From Isoetes taiwanensis (taxonomy: Eukaryota > Streptophyta > Lycopodiopsida > Isoetales > Isoetaceae): 64,000 bases of DNA. The translations under genes and the position numbers were made by a program. The stretch lies in assembly GCA_021234155.1 (NCBI GenBank), contig JAJEKV010000015.1, positions 2,080,852 to 2,144,851 on the forward strand, written 5' to 3'. Below, in pieces: positions 41,680 through 53,222 of this stretch. How positions within the stretch are numbered: position 1 is the first letter of the stretch; the number at the start of each line of letters is the position of its first letter. The notes below the pieces were generated by a model, which did not search any database, was not told the DNA's origin, and worked only from the letters and a program-made list of their open reading frames with translations.

Positions 41680-42994
41680 CTTTTAAGTCAATCAGGTCCT
41701 AAGACCTTCATATTTTTTAATCATGACATGATCTTTGCAAGAACAAGTCATGATTCAATAAGCAGCCCTAAGATCAACCAGGTGGTTACATAAGAAATTT
41801 CCAATTTTTAATTATAGTCATGAAACACAATCCTTAGACATTTTTACAAGGCCACAATCCTTTGAAGCAAAGATTGCCTTGTGCAGTAAAAAGTAGGCCA
41901 TCATTATTTGCCTTTGTAGTAGAAAAATATAACAAAATACCATGTAAAATTAAGGCATCAGCCAATGTCATTTGCAATGTATTGAAACACTCATCTTGAG
42001 CATCTGCGACTGTCTTGAGTTGTTTCAAAATATTCGTAATATGCTAAAGAAACATAGCAAGGAGTAAAAGGCCCTGTTACCACCACAAGAACAAAAACAA
42101 GCATTAGTCATGTTTGTCATGCACTGGGTAGCAGGTGTCATGGGGTCTTTTAAGTCATGGGGTCCCATAGACCGATTGGTCTCCGTGGACGATAAAAATA
42201 CCTTCCTTCCTTCACCTTGCTTGTAACCTACAGAAAACAAAACAGGGATAAAAGATTTTCATGCATCCTAGAACAAAGGCAAAGTAAATAACATGCCCAT
42301 AATTATACTGTTCAAAAGATGCCCTGTGCTTCTGCTCATATTGCAGATTACATGTAATGCGTCCAATTTAAAATTTAAGATTACACCTGCCCTTAATTAT
42401 TGCTCTAAGGGGGCCTGTTTTTCTGATCATATTGCAGATTACATCTAATGCATCATTTAAAGTTCAGCTAAGAGGCGTCATGTTGAGCTTATGACTAGCC
42501 AGCCCTTAATCCATGTCAGTAAAAGGACCCTGTACAATCTGCAAATTAACTTTCTATGTAAACTGTCTCTGCCCTAATATACTCATAGCTAATAGCTAGT
42601 TTTCAAAGACATTATTAATAGCTCCATATTCTGCATATGCCTTAATCATTGTGTAAACAACTCCATACATATGAACTGCATGCATCAATATCAATCCACT
42701 GTCATGATATCCACTGTTCAAGTCATCATATCCATTGTTCATGCAAAGTTTTGCCAGTGCCACAACCAGCAAGGTCTCTAAGCTATGCAGAAATCATATT
42801 ATCATTATATAGATGAATAAATAAAGGCAGTGCCATAACCAACAAGGTCTCTAAGCTATGCAGAAATCATATTACCATTATATATATGAATAAATAAAGG
42901 CAGGCAATAGAGAATTAAGCATGAGAACCATATCCGTTATTAAATAGCAAACAAATATATCTATCTGCATGTAATAGCTAAGCACATTTACAAT
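41680..42994 (+). repeat. Segmental duplication block A1 (empty site)
   Basis: It matches 44650-47076 from CTTTTAAGTCAATCAGGTCC to AGCTAAGCACATTTA with few substitutions. Differences: A1 has a 51 bp LINE-tail insertion (42156-42206) and an extra AT-rich stretch near 42664-42720. It lacks the 1.14 kb insert of A2. A further 71-74 bp tandem duplication (AAGGTCTCTAAGCTATGCAG at about 42771 and 42846) is shared with A2. No gene is recognised within it. Confidence 0.9.
42156..42206 (-). mobile_element. 51 bp LINE-type 3' tail insertion
   Basis: On the minus strand the piece reads AAGGAAGG, TATTTTTATCGTCCACGGAG, ACCAATCGGTCTATGGGACC. The same words occur at 51530-51580 and partly at 25455-25520, next to LINE coding sequence. 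The paired block A2 lacks them at 45196, which defines it as an insertion of just the tail, or of a short element sharing the tail. Confidence 0.7.
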
Positions 42995-44649
42995 TTCAGG
43001 TCTGCTCCTGCTCTGAGCTATATAATGCAGTATTATCTGTGATCTATTAGGATGTTACCATAGCCTTGCAAAAAGCATCTTCAAACGAACGTTTGCTACA
43101 CAAGTTAACCCAATAACATGCATAAGGTGTTACTGATGTCAAATGACTATGTTAGTATGCTGTTACAGGCCTTGTTTTCCAGCTACAAGAAAAAAGCTCC
43201 TATGCCCAGAAAATGCATCCAAACTTGGAGATCTATGCATTATAAGGAAGATCTGGCAACATGCAAAGCTTCCAATAGCCTATTTCTAAATACATATTTC
43301 TAAAGTGATTATATCTTCAAGATCTATTTAATGCAGCCTGCTAGCCATTATTATATCCATGTTCATATACCCATACATTTTGGATGATACTACTAGTGAT
43401 TATTAGCAACCTATGCATTCAATTTCATTATCACCTTTCCCTTGGTTAATGCATCAGCATCATGCAATATTTAAGTAAATCGGTGCAATACAATGCATAC
43501 ATCTCATAATAATTATAGATCCGTAGTAAGATAGTAGGACAATTGAAAAAATAGGGCCTCAAACCTGTGGAGGACTTTGAAGTTTGGGTACTTTCTCCCC
43601 AGCTTCATCATTGGTATTGCACCCAGTATTCTTCACATTTGCATTAGGCTAAGCAGCATCTTTCTTCATGGAATTGATCACAACAGGGATCTGCCTGACC
43701 GGTTTACTTTCAGACGTTATTATGGTAGATCCAATCTCCCAACTGGGATGCCTAGCTTCGCTCAAATCCGGGCAACATGCATAATCCTCAGCATAGAAAT
43801 ACTCTAAAAGAAGGTGATCCGGCAGTTCTTAATAAATAGCACTTCATACCTTGCTTATTAATACATGTCCCAAGGCGTAAGGCTAAATCGGCTGTAGAAA
43901 AAACCTTAAGCCACGTATCTGCTCATTGGCCAGGCTGTAATCCATATCTAATGACCAATCGACCATGCATTTTTTGAAGTCTTAAAAGCTTTAAGAAATA
44001 AATTAGGTATAGAAAGCATGCCCAACATTTTCAAGGACTTGACACGTCACACAAGTCCACTTATCTTACTCCTTTATATCTCATTGTTTCCCAAGTGCAG
44101 GAGCAAAACATAATACTACATTCTATCATTACTTAATAAAAAAAACCTTCCTCCTACCGTAGGTCGGGGTGGGCCAAAGTCATAAATAAAAGCAAGCAAC
44201 AAGGAGAGTAGGACCTTGTTGCCAAAGCCCTACCCTACCTATATTGCCTAATTCTGATCGCAAGTGCAATTTTTTTATAAAAAAAAAGCCAAATGGCAAA
44301 CAAGTGGACAAATGCTCATTTAGATTCTTCAAAATATCATCTTTTTTATCAAGTTTGGTGAACACACCCATAATACCAATGCCAAAAGATTAAGTGCCAA
44401 ATAAGGTCTACAATTTAGCTTATGTGGAATACTTTCATAAACAATGATTATCCCATTACCTCTATTTCTCAAAGCATTCCCCTTCTTTCTGCTAGTTTGT
44501 TCTTGTCATAGCTCTCGCCAAAGCCCATGCCCTATATAAGTGAAATAAGAATTTTTTAGTAAAATAGAATAAGAGAAAAGACATCACCTGAAAGTGACCA
44601 CACCTTGGCTATTGGTATAACCAATAAACTGGGGATAAGAATAAAAAAC
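42995..44649. other. Spacer between duplication blocks
   Basis: About 1.65 kb of AT-rich sequence with no supported gene. The ORFs at 43118-43303, 43577-43807 and 44180-44371 have no recognisable domains. Confidence 0.3.
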
Positions 44650-47076
44650 CTTTTAAGTCAATCAGGTCCTAAGACCTTCATAACTTTTAATCATGACATG
44701 ATCTTTGCAAGAACAAGTCATGATTCAATAAGCAGCCCTAAGATCAACCAGGTGCATTTGAACTTAGACCAAGGACATGGTTACATAAGAAATTTTTAAT
44801 TTTTAATTATAGTCATAAAACACAATCCTTAGACATTTTTACAAGGCTACAATCCTTTAAAGCAAAGATTGCCTTGTGCAGTAAAAAGTATGCCATCATT
44901 ATTTGCCTTTGTAGTAGAAAAACATAACAAGATACCATGTAAGATTAAGGCATCAGCCAATGTCATTTGCAATGTATTGAAACACTCCTTTTGAGCATCT
45001 GCAACTGTCTTGAGTAGTTTCAAAATATTCGTAACATGCTAAAGAAACATAGCAAAGGGTAAAAGACCATGTTACCTATATGCTAAAGAAACATAGCAAA
45101 GGGTAAAAGACCATGTTACCTGCACCGCAATAACAAAAACAAGCATTAGTCATGGTTGTCATGCACTAGGTAGCAGGTGTCATGGGGTCTTTTAAGTTCA
45201 ACACCTTCACCTTGCTTGTAACCTACAGAAAACAAGGATAAAAGATTTTCATGCATCCTAGAACAAAGACAAAGTAAATAACATGCCCATAATTATACTG
45301 TTCAAAAGATGCCATGTGCGTCTGCTCATATTGCAGATTACACCTAATGTGTCCAATTTAAAATTTAAGATTACACCTGCCCTTAATTATTGCTCTAAGG
45401 GGACCTGTTTTTCTGATCATATTGCAGATTATACCAAATGCATCATTTAAAGTTTAGCTAAGAGGCGTAGGTCATGTTGAGCTTATGAGTGGCCAGCCCT
45501 TAATCCATGTTAGTTAAAGGACCCTATACAATCTGCAAATTAAATTTCTATGTAAACTGCCTCTGCCCTAATATACTCATAGCTAATAGCCAGTTTTCAA
45601 AGACATTATTAATAGCTCCATATTCTGCATATGCCTTAATCATTGTTGTATTATCATTTGGAGTGTATTAAAATTATTTGGAACCATTGGATGCAAGCAC
45701 ATTGCACGGCATATTCCAGGTCATCAAATTCCAGCCCTCGAATTGAAGTCAAGATGGGATCAAATCCCCCCTTTTTGACTTACCCCTCAAAAACAAACCA
45801 TTCCATGGTTAAATATGTATCACAATAGAATATGAAGCCGTACATACTGGCAAGCTTGATACATGTAACCCAGCTTATGAATTTCCAATGCATCCCTGAC
45901 CTTGGCCTTCACCGCATCACCGAGGAAAACAAAGGCAGAGTTGGTGGGCGAAGAAGATGGGATCAATTCTGGCAGAATAGAGGGCACCCAATAAACAGAC
46001 TTTATACGGATTCAACTGTGTAATTACAGATTCAGCTGTGTAATTTTGCCCAATAAACAGACTTGCAGTCTTGGCCGAGCTAACAACCTGCTGGTACATA
46101 ACAGAGTATTTCTCTTTGAATCCAACAATTTAGCCTTCTTGACGTAGAAATATGGGATTGAATTGGACAGAGGAGAAACAACAGATTGGTTGTCCCAATT
46201 CCAAAACAGAAGAGAAAATGTTGGATCCTTGAACAGATTCTGAGATACCACCAATCCAGCTAAAAATGCACATCGGCGGCATTCTGAGTACCAGGGTGTA
46301 CCAATCTGTTGTCCCAGAAAACACAACGGATATATGCCTGGTTGATCTGCTTGTGTGGATCATCGTCTGGAAGAGCCCACAGTAATTCATATGCCTTGCT
46401 ATACGAAGCATGGAATTCAAAGACAAACAGAATAGACCAAGTTAGAATAGATCAAGTTAGAAAAGCCTGTTGAAGAGCCTGTTGCCAGCCCGTTGAAAAG
46501 ACTGGTTGGAACTCCAAATTCATCCTCAAGAAAAACCGCTGCCTGCCTCTTGCATAGAACCAACGAAGATGAAGGAAGCCAATCGACACCTACCTAGCAT
46601 AGCAGCATGTCTGCTTGGCCCGCCCATGTGAAGCGTAGTCCTCCTGACTGCACAAATGCAGGAATCTAAATCCTAGATTCCCCTGTTGGAATCTTGGGTG
46701 CCAGCATCAGCTTATACTGATACAGATACAACACCACACCATGCAAAATCTTATGTTACAAAACTACGGTTTCTTATTTCGGCAAGATAATCATTGTGTA
46801 AACAACCCCACACATCCATTGTTCATGCAAAGTTCTGTCAGTGCCACAACCAACAAGGTCTCTAAGCTATGCAGAAATCATATTATCATTATAATGAATA
46901 AATAATGGCAGTGCCATAACCAGTAAGGTCTCTAAGCTATCCAGAAATCATATTACCATTATATATATATGAATAAATAAAGGCAGGTGGTAGAGAATTA
47001 AGCATGAGAACCATATCCATTATTAAATAGCAAACAAATATATCTATCTGCATGTAATAGCTAAGCACATTTATAA
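44650..47076 (+). repeat. Segmental duplication block A2 (filled site)
   Basis: Second copy of A1. It contains its own 42 bp tandem duplication (ATGCTAAAGAAACATAGCAA at about 45037 and 45079) and is interrupted by the 1.14 kb insert at 45646-46787. Confidence 0.9.
45646..46787. mobile_element. 1.14 kb insertion with 9 bp target duplication, unclassified
   Basis: TAATCATTG occurs at 45637-45645 and 46788-46796, and once in the empty copy A1 at about 42644-42652, so this is a clean insertion. No terminal inverted repeat is seen (ends TTGTATTATCATT and CGGCAAGA), and there is no clear poly(A). On the minus strand a frame near 46420-46270 reads SKAYELLWALPDDDPHKQIN, QAYIRCVFWDNRLVHPGTQN, which looks protein-like but is not recognised. 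A 9 bp duplication would fit a MULE without obvious TIRs or a retrocopy. The alternative is a deletion in A1 between two 9 bp repeats. Confidence 0.65.
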
Positions 47077-47127
47077 TTCATATAAATTCAAGGGAAAACT
47101 ATCAAAATACCCCTATGAGTTTATATT

Positions 47128-47345
47128 GGTCTAGTGGTAACACACTAATTCCTTAGCAATGTGGTCTCAAGTTCGAGGCCGTCCAGAATCGCACTCGGTA
47201 CTGTTGGGGGTCAAATCCCAACAGACGCAATGTAAGGTGGTTGGGGGCAGGGCCCAACCGAGCAACGTAGTGTGGTGTGTGTTCACATGTCCAGTTGGAT
47301 GCTGCCTAGTGGCGTGACGTTAAAACTACTATCTATCTATGCTGC
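47128..47345 (+). mobile_element. tRNA-derived SINE with (CTAT)n tail
   Basis: TGGTCTAGTGG at about 47131 matches the pol III A box (TRGYNNANNGG) exactly. About 35 bp later AGTTCGAGGCC matches the B box. The body continues through CAAATCCCAACAG and GTTGGATGCTGCCTAGTGGC and ends in a short (CTAT)n run at about 47328-47340. Near-identical flanks (CCTATGAGTTT at about 47115; CCTTATGAGTTT at about 47359) are a plausible target duplication. It sits in a stretch of AAAATGCCC-type repeats. Confidence 0.65.
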
Positions 47346-48280
47346 CTACTAAAATGCCCTTATGAGTTTCACTCTATCTATCTATCTATAATTACTTATG
47401 AGTTTCACAATCACCAAAATGCCCCTATAGTAGGTAACATATATACATACAATAATTTTAACAAAATGGCCCTGCACTAATGTGTACTAAATACCAAATA
47501 AAACTCCAATGACACATTCACAAATCGCGCTAAAAAACTCTAGAAGCTCTGGTTATGGATGCGGCCGGAAACATTTGGATATTTTTACATAGCATTTTGG
47601 TAGTTAAGTTTAGGGTGTGGGGGTATTTCGCTAAAAGTTGATAAGCGAACAGATGTAAGGCTTTTCTGTTACTTTTGCTCACAAAATTGCAAAGTTCAAT
47701 GTAAAGCTTTTCTATCAATTTTGGTGTGAAAACAAAAACCTCAAATTCGTGCGGTGGAAAATTGTAGTATATCTTGGTCCATTATTGTGTAATTACTTTA
47801 TTGCTGTTAAACATATCTAACTATTAGAACATCTCACTAGTTCAAGTTCTCACATGACATGCCATCACAGTGACCCCATAAGGAGATGAGGCCAATCAGG
47901 TTTCAAGGTAAAGCGCTACTAATTTAGGAACGAGCTTTAAAGACCTTTGCATGCTAACTGCTCTAGAATACGGTTTTTCCATCAGCAGATGCTATAAAAG
48001 AAAATGTAAAGGAACCAGCATGCTTTAAATCGTATTAAACCAAGTGTAAGTAAAAATCAAAATGTCTATTTGCACTTCTCCAAATTTGTCTCTGCCACAA
48101 ATCATGACAATAATATCTTCACCCGAGATGGCTGCAAACTGGCATGACTTGCCACACATCTATTCTTGGAAGCTTATAGAATCAAATGATATTCCCTTGC
48201 TTAGGTGAAAAAATTTGCTTGCTTCTTGTTATCTGTTGGATTGGACTCATAAAATGGCCATTAATGCAGCAGTGATTTGC
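47346..48280. other. Intergenic, downstream of the PI-PLC gene
   Basis: It holds further (CTAT)n (about 47376-47392) and AAAATGCCC words up to about 47440, a minus ORF at 47530-47718 without domains, and otherwise AT-rich sequence. The 3' UTR of the PI-PLC gene must extend leftward from 48280, but its end was not identified. Confidence 0.4.
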
Positions 48281-50358
48281 CTACACTGTAAAAAGGGACA
48301 GGAATAAGGACGTGCTCATTAATAATGGAGTGATGTGAGTAAGATAGCCAGTGTTAGATGGTGCTGGTGGGGGGGGTGAAGTTGACTGACTACTCGATGG
48401 CGCCTGAGCTGTGACATCTGGAGGTGCTGCTGCTGCAGTGTTGCAAACTCCAGCTGCTAAATTTTTCTGTAGTTGAAAATTAACACGAAAAAAATAATTG
48501 GTATTCTTTTACAGTAAACGGTTATTGCCAGATAAGTTATACAAAGGTACCTCACACTGATAGATGTTGGCACAGCCACAGAGTAGATTCCCATTCAGCT
48601 TATCAACAGACCCAAATGCACTACCCACTTTGCCCCTCTGCAAAAATATTGGTTAATTTTAGGTTTATAAACAACAGTTTATATACTATCTATAATCAAG
48701 CTCTCCAAATACCTTGTAGTAATCAACTGCCAAAAAATTAGCCCACCGTTTATCAGCAGCCGCGTAGCAAACACTTAACATATTAGAAAGAGGTGTACCA
48801 TTATCAGTGCAGGCCTCATCAATATTTGGATCGGTAGGAAAGAAATTTTCAAGAAACAAAGACTGGCTTCGACTATCCAATGCAGCAGATTCGTCTCGCT
48901 TTGTGCATTTCCCTGTCTGAAGCCCAGAACTACCATCTGTAAAAATCAAGTTGGTAAAACAGATGATCCAAATTCATGAGTTCAAAGTCATTTGAGATCT
49001 TACATTGATTTTCAACAACATAGTTCCATTCATATGCAATTGCTTCACTGGCTTCTTTGGATTTTACAGAAGTGAATACAATCAACCTTTGGTTATTTGC
49101 CAACATCTCACTGACTGATGGCCAATCCTGACCATTTTTTGGCATTTTAGAAAGTGGAAACCAGTACTTCATTAAACCAGCTGTAGTGAACACATTTGTA
49201 AGCCCCTTGTTTGTTTTCACATAGTCTTCAATAAAGATGGTAATTATTGCATTCGTATTTTTTGCAAGAAAGGCCTCAATCTCTTTCAACGTGTTAACTG
49301 CTGGTCCCTGATACATAAAAAGAAAGACATGTTACAGTCAGCCTAAGAAGTTGATACATAGCAACACGCCAGACACTCGTAAGAAGACTGCTCCCGACAA
49401 AAACTAGGGGAGGCCACATGTCATCATTAAATAGACTAACGAGATGGATATTCATCAGGATGTGAGCTTACAAAAGCAGTATAGTTATAACACTTGCCAC
49501 CGAATGAATGACACAGCCAAATGTCATTTTCAAAATCGTACATGTCGAGCATAAGTCCCCTAACTCCATTCTACAAAAAGAGGTAATATGTTAAATGCTC
49601 AAACTTTGGAATAAAAAGCATGCGCACAGAAGCTCCAAACTTTACATTTAACTGGGTTGTAACATTGTCTTCCTGATTTTCAAAAGTAAGGCGGGGCACT
49701 CCTGAAAGTGCTGGGGTGGCCGTTGTGGCAAATGAATTATGAGTTGTCAGCCATGCATATTTGTTGAAAGGTAATGACTGATTCTGTTACCAAAATTAAA
49801 GACTCCCATCAGTCCTTGCATGGTAAAAATCAAGTTGTGTAGAATATTTGCAATGTTTATGACTTGCTGATGTCCAGATAGAAATGATGAAAGTTTTAAG
49901 CAAATACCCCTTACCAGTTGAGTCACATCCGTTGCCTGTCTCGATTGGATGCAACTTGAGTTCTGGAAATAGCAGATTGAAATCAGAATATAAATTGCAC
50001 GTATATTGGATTCGTAATAAGCCTTCCAAAACCCAAAGATAAGAAAAACTTACTCTGCAATAAGAATACTAGAACTAAATTTCCAAGTCCTAGTAATAAC
50101 CATTGCTCCAAGAAAGAATCTAGGTAAAAAGCGTGGGAACCATGCCAGACCGATATATTATCATTCCTATACTCCCTAGTTATTGTGCTTGAACAACAAT
50201 AGTGACAGATTAAATTTCTAAACTGTTTTCACGACTCATGCTTACAAATTGCATTGATTACAGCCTGAAAGCTACTAACTTACCTGACATTGTGCCACAT
50301 TGATCAACAGCATTCCTGTGAGAAACGACACAATGAGCAGCTTCATGCTATCAAACAT
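48281..50358 (-). CDS. PI-PLC X domain-containing protein, complete, 8 coding exons
   Basis: Exons on the minus strand: 50358-50284, 49962-49915, 49783-49646, 49570-49472, 49307-49004, 48936-48713, 48637-48551, 48466-48281. All introns are GT-AG, phases agree, and the total is 1161 bp (386 residues). Residues 1-25 (MKLLIVSFLTGMLLINVAQC core) form a signal peptide. The X-type catalytic domain follows: NKYAWLTTHNSF with a putative catalytic His about residue 56, NGVRGLMLDMYDF with Arg about 91, and IWLCHSFGG with His about 108. It continues through IITIFIEDY and RLIVFTSV, ending with GNLLCGCANIYQCE. A Pro/Ser-rich spacer and a hydrophobic end (LLMSTSLFLSLFTV) suggest a GPI anchor. There is no Y, C2 or EF-hand domain, as in plant At5g67130-type proteins, whose reaction is not firmly known. 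Length and exon pattern look intact. Confidence 0.93.
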
Positions 50359-50369
50359 TGTACCCAAAT

Positions 50370-50444
50370 CTGCAACAATAACACTGTGAGCCTGCTGAAT
50401 CGAAGGCGCATTTTCGTAGACAGCATGATGTATGGATGTTTTAC
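50370..50444 (-). other. Intron in the 5' UTR of the PI-PLC gene
   Basis: On the minus strand CACACAG|GTAAAAC (donor at 50444) and TTATTGTTGCAG|ATTTGG (acceptor, exon resumes 50369) define a 75 bp intron ending 11 bp before the start codon. It is short but has canonical ends and a T-rich acceptor. Confidence 0.6.
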
Positions 50445-50760
50445 CTGTGTGGGCAAGCCAGATAGAGTGAAGAGGTAAAAATCAGGTGAAAGGCACGCGC
50501 ATCGGGCTGTATCAGAAATTGCAGAAATCCTCTTGCGCCAAACTTAGATCAATACCCAAGAATCGGGATGGGCCGAAGGGAGGCCTCCTGATCAGGACAG
50601 AGGTGCAGAAGCATAAAAAGTAATTTCTTGCTGGAAAAGCGCATCCTATGTGGAGGACGCTGATTGGTATATTAATGTGGCTTTCGCGGGTTTATCTTAT
50701 TGACCTAACACTTGAAAACAATGTTCCTTTTTTTTAATTTAATTTAATTTTTCCCTTTTT
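50445..50760 (-). promoter_or_regulatory. Likely 5' UTR and core promoter of the PI-PLC gene
   Basis: Upstream of the UTR intron lies a pyrimidine-rich leader. A CCAAT box (ATTGG on plus, 50663-50667) and an AT-rich TATTAAT element beside it lie about 305-320 bp before the start codon. The transcription start is not fixed. Confidence 0.4.
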
Positions 50761-51504
50761 TTTTTTTTTAATAATGCAAAACAAGAGGATGTCTTGCTAG
50801 CATCTGCTTGGAAATTTGCCTTTTCCACTTCTAGATCGTGGTGAGCATAAGTGTCTTGTACTCTATCCCCTAGATTCTAGTTGGTGGACTCCCACAGTTT
50901 TACCTTGTATTCTGTAATCCTGCAAAATATCAAGGGATCGACTTTTGTATTATCATCTCCTTGATCATGAGGCGAACATACCAAAACTCAGTCTCCCGTT
51001 AGGTAAAATTATCCATATCCAATGTCCCCAATAGAGAAACCTTTGCTAAGCCCCATGTGTCAGTGGATACTGTTGCTGAGTAAATGAGATAGTTTACATG
51101 TGGATTGAGTCTTTGGAGGCTTCCTTTCAATTGGAGCCATCTGCCAGAATATCCTATTCACACTGTTCTTTACCGATTATATAGCTTTATTCTGGATACG
51201 TTAGCTTCTACATCAACTTAGGTGCAAAGCAAAGGAGCTTTTTACATTCAAATTAATTGTTGGTCTATGTGATCTATATACACAATCCAAATTGTTCTTC
51301 GTGTCCTACCCCATTGCATGTCATGTGCAAAAGTAAGGCCTATTCATAGGGTTGCATGTGTCTCGTAGACCAGTGTGTCTCATATACTAGTTGTCCACTC
51401 GACATTCTTCTATGGTTGCGGTGGGAGAAATGGATGAGTGCAAGCTTTGTCATGTGTTGTGTGTTTCTTCAACAAAACAAAAATAAAAATACTAACTTCA
51501 ATAG
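50761..51504. other. Intergenic, no supported gene
   Basis: AT-rich. No ORF with a domain. The (GGAA)/(GAAA) tract at its right end belongs to the LINE that follows. Confidence 0.3.
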
Positions 51505-52535
51505 GAAGGAAGGAAGAAAGGAAGAAAGGAAGGTTCTTTTATCGTCCGCAGAGGCCAATCGGCCTATGGGACCCAAATTACCGGGTGTAAAGAAGCCGTC
51601 GCTACCGGATTAAAAAACCCCCTTAGGAGGGAAAAACCGTCATGAACAACAAAACTGGTGGGCAATTTGTACAAATATACATATACACATGAATTCAGGC
51701 ATCTCGGATAGGGCCCGGGCGAGAGGTGAGTCCGCAGATCCAAAACCTCCACGGAGGTAGGAGCCAAAGGATCGACGGCGGTAATCGAGTAGCTCGTGCA
51801 GGGCGCACTGTGTCGCACCAAGAGACCGCTGGCGAGGCGAATCAGGACTATCTACGGAAGGCATGGCTTTCATCCTCAACAACCCCGGCCAACAACACCG
51901 ACAAAGCCTCGCCCCGGCACGGCTCTCCAACCCACCACCCGATCTCAAGCCGAATATGGTGGGCCCCTATTCGAATGGACGCGATGATCTGCGCTTCTTC
52001 ATGGGCAGCCGAGAGCGCGGAGGTAGAATATGTAGGCCTCGAACGAGGGTGGGGTTTATGTCTTTGTTTGTAGTATGCCACATTTACTGTTCGAGCATGG
52101 TGGTCCAAGAGCTTCCCGAGGAAACAAGAGTCTAAGTACCCCCTCGGCCTATCCGTACGGCGTGCAGTGTGCACACGGGCGCACCTATATCGTCTACGTT
52201 CGGTAGCGCTATGCACTGGGCTCTCTTGTCCTTCCAACAAGCCACGAGTCGTTATGGGCTCATCGCCACCGTAAGCCAAGCGCGCGAGGCGAGAGTGTCG
52301 CCCATCGGGCCACCTTCCCGAAAATAAACAATGTGTCTATCGAGGGTCGCATCTTTGCGGGGGCATGAATCTGTCTCGCAACAAGATCGATATGGGAGGG
52401 GCTTGACCCCAAGTGCCAGCGTCAAAAATGCCTTACGGACCTCGCTCTAAGTGGTTCCAAGTAAGCAAAAAGACCCATCGGGCCCCACACCTCGACCCCA
52501 TACAGAAGAACTATAAGATCTATAGTCAGACTTTT
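51505..52535 (-). pseudogene. 5'-truncated LINE, minus strand, with tail
   Basis: Read from about 52535 on the minus strand: VLLYGVEVWGP (post-RT landmark), FLTLALGVKPLPYRS with CCETD and ATLDRHIVYFREGGPMGDT (the usual G-V-x-x-x-T-P-Y / C-E-T-G / L-R-Y region), then VVEDESHAF near 51870, the remnant of the C-terminal zinc-finger-like region. A 3' UTR follows with GGTAATTTGGGTCCCATAGG and CCGATTGGCCTCTGCGGACG, ending in a TTCC/TTTC tail at about 51535-51505. Frameshifts and stops make it non-functional. GC content is clearly higher than its neighbours. Confidence 0.75.
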
Positions 52536-53190
52536 TAAATTGCGCCCAATGGCAAGTCTCAGATGTTTCGAAGGATGTTGGACATATTCAAATCTATTCA
52601 TAGGTGAAGGAGTCAGGAAGGAATATTTTCAGAATTGTTCCTGGACTTCCATTTTGAAGTTTTTTGGATAATGATTTCAAATTTCTATTACAATTGTAAC
52701 TTCAAGGAATGTAATTTGAAATCTTCATCAAGATGTAATTAAAGAGCAGATAAATCGTTATTATGGTGGCCCAGAAAAAGATACTGACAGCCTATGAGTG
52801 CTCCTCTCTTGATTCAGAAATGATGGAACGCATCTGGATTTAGTATCTTCGAATTGATTCTTATCGTTAGTCTTCCTTTCTGGAATAAGCACATTGTGCT
52901 CCAGGCTCGTGCTCCTGTGGCATCTCCTTTGTGCTTACACAGTTAGATGAGACATGTAAATTTTGTACTTTTTATCTGATTAATAAACTTTTTGGCTTTC
53001 GTCCGTAAAACAAAAAAAGAGAGCACCAAACTTGAAAACATAACTTATATTTGCAAAGCATTGAACTATTATCAATTAAAATAGATATATTAGATTGAAT
53101 GAAATTGATTATTATATCCATATAACTTACTCAATATGCTTTTATGTTACCATTTGGTGTTAATTATTCATGAATGAGGCGTTCATATCT
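52536..53190. other. Spacer
   Basis: No supported ORF. AT-rich, with an AATAAA-like region near 52980 followed by CAAAAAAAGAG, possibly an old retroposon tail. Confidence 0.25.
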
Positions 53191-53191
53191 C

Positions 53192-53222
53192 TCCCCCCCT
53201 CCCCCCCCTCCCGTTTTTTTTT
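53192..53222. repeat. Poly(C) tract and poly(T) = 3' end of the minus L1
   Basis: CTCCCCCCCTCCCCCCCCTCCC is followed by nine T (53214-53222). On the minus strand this is a short poly(A) at the L1 3' end followed by a G-run. Confidence 0.7.

Noticed and set aside
45646-46787. Calling the 1.14 kb insert a MULE because of its 9 bp target duplication
   Set aside because: No terminal inverted repeats are visible and no transposase sequence is present, so the class is left open.
50290-50478. A 62-codon plus ORF over the start of the PI-PLC gene
   Set aside because: It lies antisense to exon 1, the UTR and its intron, which are explained by the spliced minus-strand gene.
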